A DNA stretch of 32,227 nucleotides. It comes from Candidatus Woesearchaeota archaeon. Lineage in GTDB: Archaea > Nanobdellota > Nanobdellia > SCGC-AAA011-G17 > UBA489. The notes under the pieces are model-generated. The model was not told the DNA's origin and did no database searches. It saw only the letters and a list, made by a program, of their open reading frames with translations. This document shows, piece by piece, positions 30,637-32,227 of the stretch. How positions within the stretch are numbered: position 1 is the stretch's first letter; each line of letters starts with the position of its first letter. The position numbers and the translations under genes were made by a program. The DNA lies in NCBI GenBank assembly GCA_018302985.1, contig JAGVZA010000002.1, positions 1 to 32,227 of the forward strand, read 5' to 3'.

Positions 30637-31563
30637 TTATAATTTTACAATTTCACCTTTCTGTACTTCAAAAATAGCTGTTGGTAACAACGTTCTATGA
30701 TCTGATGTGATCTCAATACGTCCAGAGACTCCAGTATATTCTTGGAGTTCTTCCATCTTCTTGATTATCTCTTCTTTATTTTTTGTTTCTTTTAGCAATT
30801 GAAGGAGGATCATGGTGGCATCATAGGCTTGTCCAGCAGGTATGCCTGGTTTTTGCCCATAGCGTTCTTCAAATTTTGTTATGAAAGTATCAGCATAAAA
30901 GCTGGGGGCTATAAATTGAATGCCATCTGAAAATTCCTTTGTTTCACCAGCTAGATAAGAATCTACTTCAATACTAAAGAGTTTTCCTTCATATTTTAAT
31001 TCCTTTATTGTTTTTGTAGCGTGAATAAACTGATAATAAGTTCCTAAAAATAGTGCTTCTGGTTTTTTGTCTATGAGTTTCGCAACACTCGTTTTTACAT
31101 CAGTCGCATCTGTTTGTACTATTTCTTTAGCTACAATAGTTCCACCCAATGCTTCAAACTTAGTAGCAAATGCATCAGAGACCTCATGTTCCCAGTTGTC
31201 CAAAGTGCCTAGTACTCCTACTCTTCTTATGCCTTGATTAAAGACATAATCTGCCATCCGTTCTGCTTCAAGAGTTGCATCCATCCAGATCATAAGCGGG
31301 TTTCGCGGATTAGGTCTATTTTTAGTGGGAGCATAACTTGGAGTTATAACTGGTATTCTATCTTGCTCTACTAAAGGTGCGATGACAGCTACTTCACTTT
31401 GTAAGAGGGGTCCTATAATAGCATCAACTTGATCAATAGTTTTGAGTTTTTGATAACTGCTTAAAGCTTTTTTATTGTCTCCTTGTGAGTCTTCAAATAT
31501 AATCTTGATATGTTCATCATTATTTTCTTCTAAAGCAAGCTCTATCCCTCTCTTCGCATTTTC
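30637..31563 (-). pseudogene. LivJ-type substrate-binding protein, N-terminus lost
   Basis: The reverse strand is open from the GAA at 31563 to the stop at 30637 (308 codons), beginning ENAKRGIELALEENNDEHIK, which is where the LivJ-type (Leu/Ile/Val-binding, PBP type 1) fold enters helix 1. Lobe features follow (VDAIIGPLLQSEVAVIAPLV, IPVITPSYAPT, GVLGTLDNWE, YDATMILLQLL). A TAA at 31564-31566 ends the frame on the 5' side, so the signal peptide, lipobox and first strand (roughly 40-45 residues) are missing. The first usable ATG is far inside (31293). At 31562-31566 it meets an opposed fragment of a second such gene. Confidence 0.85.
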
Positions 31564-31783
31564 TTATCCTGTTGCTGCTCGGTATGATGCTGTGTATATA
31601 ATCGCGGAAGCTATAGACTTTTGTAATTCTGATACTAATACAGAATGTATAAGAGATTATATCTATGCAATAAAAGAGTTTAAAGGAGCCCTAGGTGCAT
31701 ATCATTTTGATGAGCATGGAGATGTTGTGGGCGTGATTCCTTCTAGAGCATCGATTCAAGATAGAAAGATTGTGGTTGAATAG
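31562..31783 (+). pseudogene. C-terminal fragment of a second LivJ-type protein
   Basis: The plus strand encodes YPVAARYDAVYIIAEAID and, after a short variable part, IYAIKEFKGALGAYHFDEHG DVVG-type sequence, which is the last third of a LivJ-like protein (AYDAVxLLAEAI, then GxxGxxxFDExGD). It differs from the C-terminus of the reverse-strand gene, so it is a paralogue, not the same gene read twice. Only about 73 residues remain and there is no start codon. The apparent ATG at 31475 lies in antisense of the other fragment. Confidence 0.82.
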
Positions 31784-31796
31784 AAATAATCTAAAT

Positions 31797-31877
31797 TCAT
31801 CTCAAGCTCTTAATAGCATCAGCTTTGGTGATAACTCCTATAAATTTGCCAGCCTCTTGTACAAGCAGGATAGAGTA
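31797..31877 (-). pseudogene. Remnant of a CBS-domain protein
   Basis: The reverse strand encodes YSILLVQEAGKFIGVITKAD then AIKSLR and a stop. This is the C-terminal strand-helix of a CBS domain (V-x-x-x-GxxxGxITxxDxI). The frame is closed by TAA within about 10 codons upstream and has no start codon, so it is a leftover of about 26 recognisable residues. It lies tail-to-tail with the LivJ fragment, 13 nt from its stop. Confidence 0.6.
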
Positions 31878-31933
31878 CAAGAGCAAAGATACTGAAGAGT
31901 AAACCTTTTATGCTCTCATAGTAAGTAAAATGT

Positions 31934-32227
31934 ATGCTTTCCATAAAAAATCTCAATGCAGGTTATGAAGAGTTGCATATTTTACATGATGTCAGTCTCA
32001 ACGTCAAAGCAGGAGAAATAGTTGCGTTAATTGGCCCTAATGGTGCTGGAAAAAGTACTATCATCAAATCTATTTTTAATATTGCTAAAGTCATGTCTGG
32101 AAAAATAATATTTAAAGAAAAGAATATCACTCATCTGAAGACCCATGAATTAGTAGAGTTAGGCATCAGCTATGTCAATCAGGGAAGAATTAATTTCACA
32201 AACTTAACAGTAGAGGAAAATCTAACT
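31934..32227 (+). CDS. livF: Branched-chain amino acid ABC transporter ATPase LivF, cut by window edge
   Basis: The first 98 residues, starting MLSIKNLNAGYEELHILHDV. Walker A is GPNGAGKST (34-42), and the Q-loop region reads YVNQGRINFTNLTVEENL, matching the LivF-specific (P/N)-E/Q-G-R-x-x-F-x-x-L-T-V-E-E-N-L pattern. LivF pairs with LivG to drive LivHM uptake of Leu, Ile and Val or related compounds. A weak CTTTTATG TATA-like element near 31905-31912 suits a leaderless start at 31934. No livH, livM or livG lies between it and the LivJ fragment, unlike the usual order J-H-M-G-F. Confidence 0.85.
   Translation, partial: MLSIKNLNAGYEELHILHDVSLNVKAGEIVALIGPNGAGKSTIIKSIFNIAKVMSGKIIFKEKNITHLKTHELVELGISYVNQGRINFTNLTVEENLT

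Noticed and set aside
31475-31561. Start of the plus-strand frame at ATG 31475 as a real N-terminus
   Set aside because: This part is antisense to the reverse-strand LivJ fragment and does not resemble a signal peptide; only the sequence after about 31562 belongs to a LivJ protein.
30637-31563. Inversion within a single livJ gene
   Set aside because: The two C-terminal parts differ clearly in sequence, so they come from two paralogues; a deletion between divergent genes, or a misjoin, fits better.
1-32227. CRISPR arrays, tRNA or rRNA genes, insertion sequences
   Set aside because: No regularly spaced repeats, no TPsiC-loop or cloverleaf pattern, no rRNA-like sequence and no transposase-like protein were seen on either strand.

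Overview
The window looks like part of an archaeal genome, most probably a DPANN-type lineage (Woesearchaeota/Pacearchaeota-like; the lineage is inference). The archaeal case rests on deoxyhypusine synthase, an archaeal ATP-dependent DNA ligase, GatD, TrmB and double-Lrp regulators, class III (pilin-type) signal peptides, and AT-rich promoters whose TATA box sits about 25-31 nt before the start codon (mostly leaderless genes). No tRNA, rRNA, CRISPR array or transposase was found.

Layout. 1-1311: a cut-off TrmB regulator diverges from a methyltransferase. 1312-4553: nrdR plus adenosylcobalamin-dependent ribonucleotide reductase, behind a leader with nested inverted repeats. 4554-9921: a 44-aa DUF3096 membrane protein, an unknown 330-aa protein, thioredoxin, NUDIX hydrolase, deoxyhypusine synthase, and an EgtD-like methyltransferase divergent from a double Lrp-like regulator. 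10022-18190: HAD protein, P-loop/dCMP deaminase fusion, CTP synthase, ArgRS, TrmB regulator, DNA ligase and a Cys-rich membrane-anchored protein. 18283-22376: nitroreductase, small membrane protein, ASCH protein, SGNH hydrolase, a GNAT gene bracketed by a 19-bp direct repeat, and ftsZ with an elaborate upstream region and a hairpin/T-run terminator. 22758-26213: GatD, another methyltransferase, an unknown protein and an HTH-nucleotidyltransferase. 26217-30592: five secreted pilin-like proteins with a GT-B-like glycosyltransferase. 30637-32227: remnants of two opposed LivJ-type binding-protein genes, a CBS remnant and the start of livF.

How the genes work together. NrdR/NrdJ, thioredoxin, dCMP deaminase and CTP synthase form a nucleotide-supply theme. 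The pilin-like genes and the glycosyltransferase probably form a surface structure, but no assembly ATPase or platform protein is in the window. The liv region once encoded amino-acid uptake and has been damaged by a deletion or a misjoin.

The least explained signals are three hairpins upstream of ftsZ that share the loop CGCCAA but have different stems; the two-hairpin element after ftsZ with a possible alternative pairing; the nested repeats before nrdR; the 19-bp repeat around the GNAT gene; and a CTP synthase whose glutaminase triad Glu is replaced by Cys.
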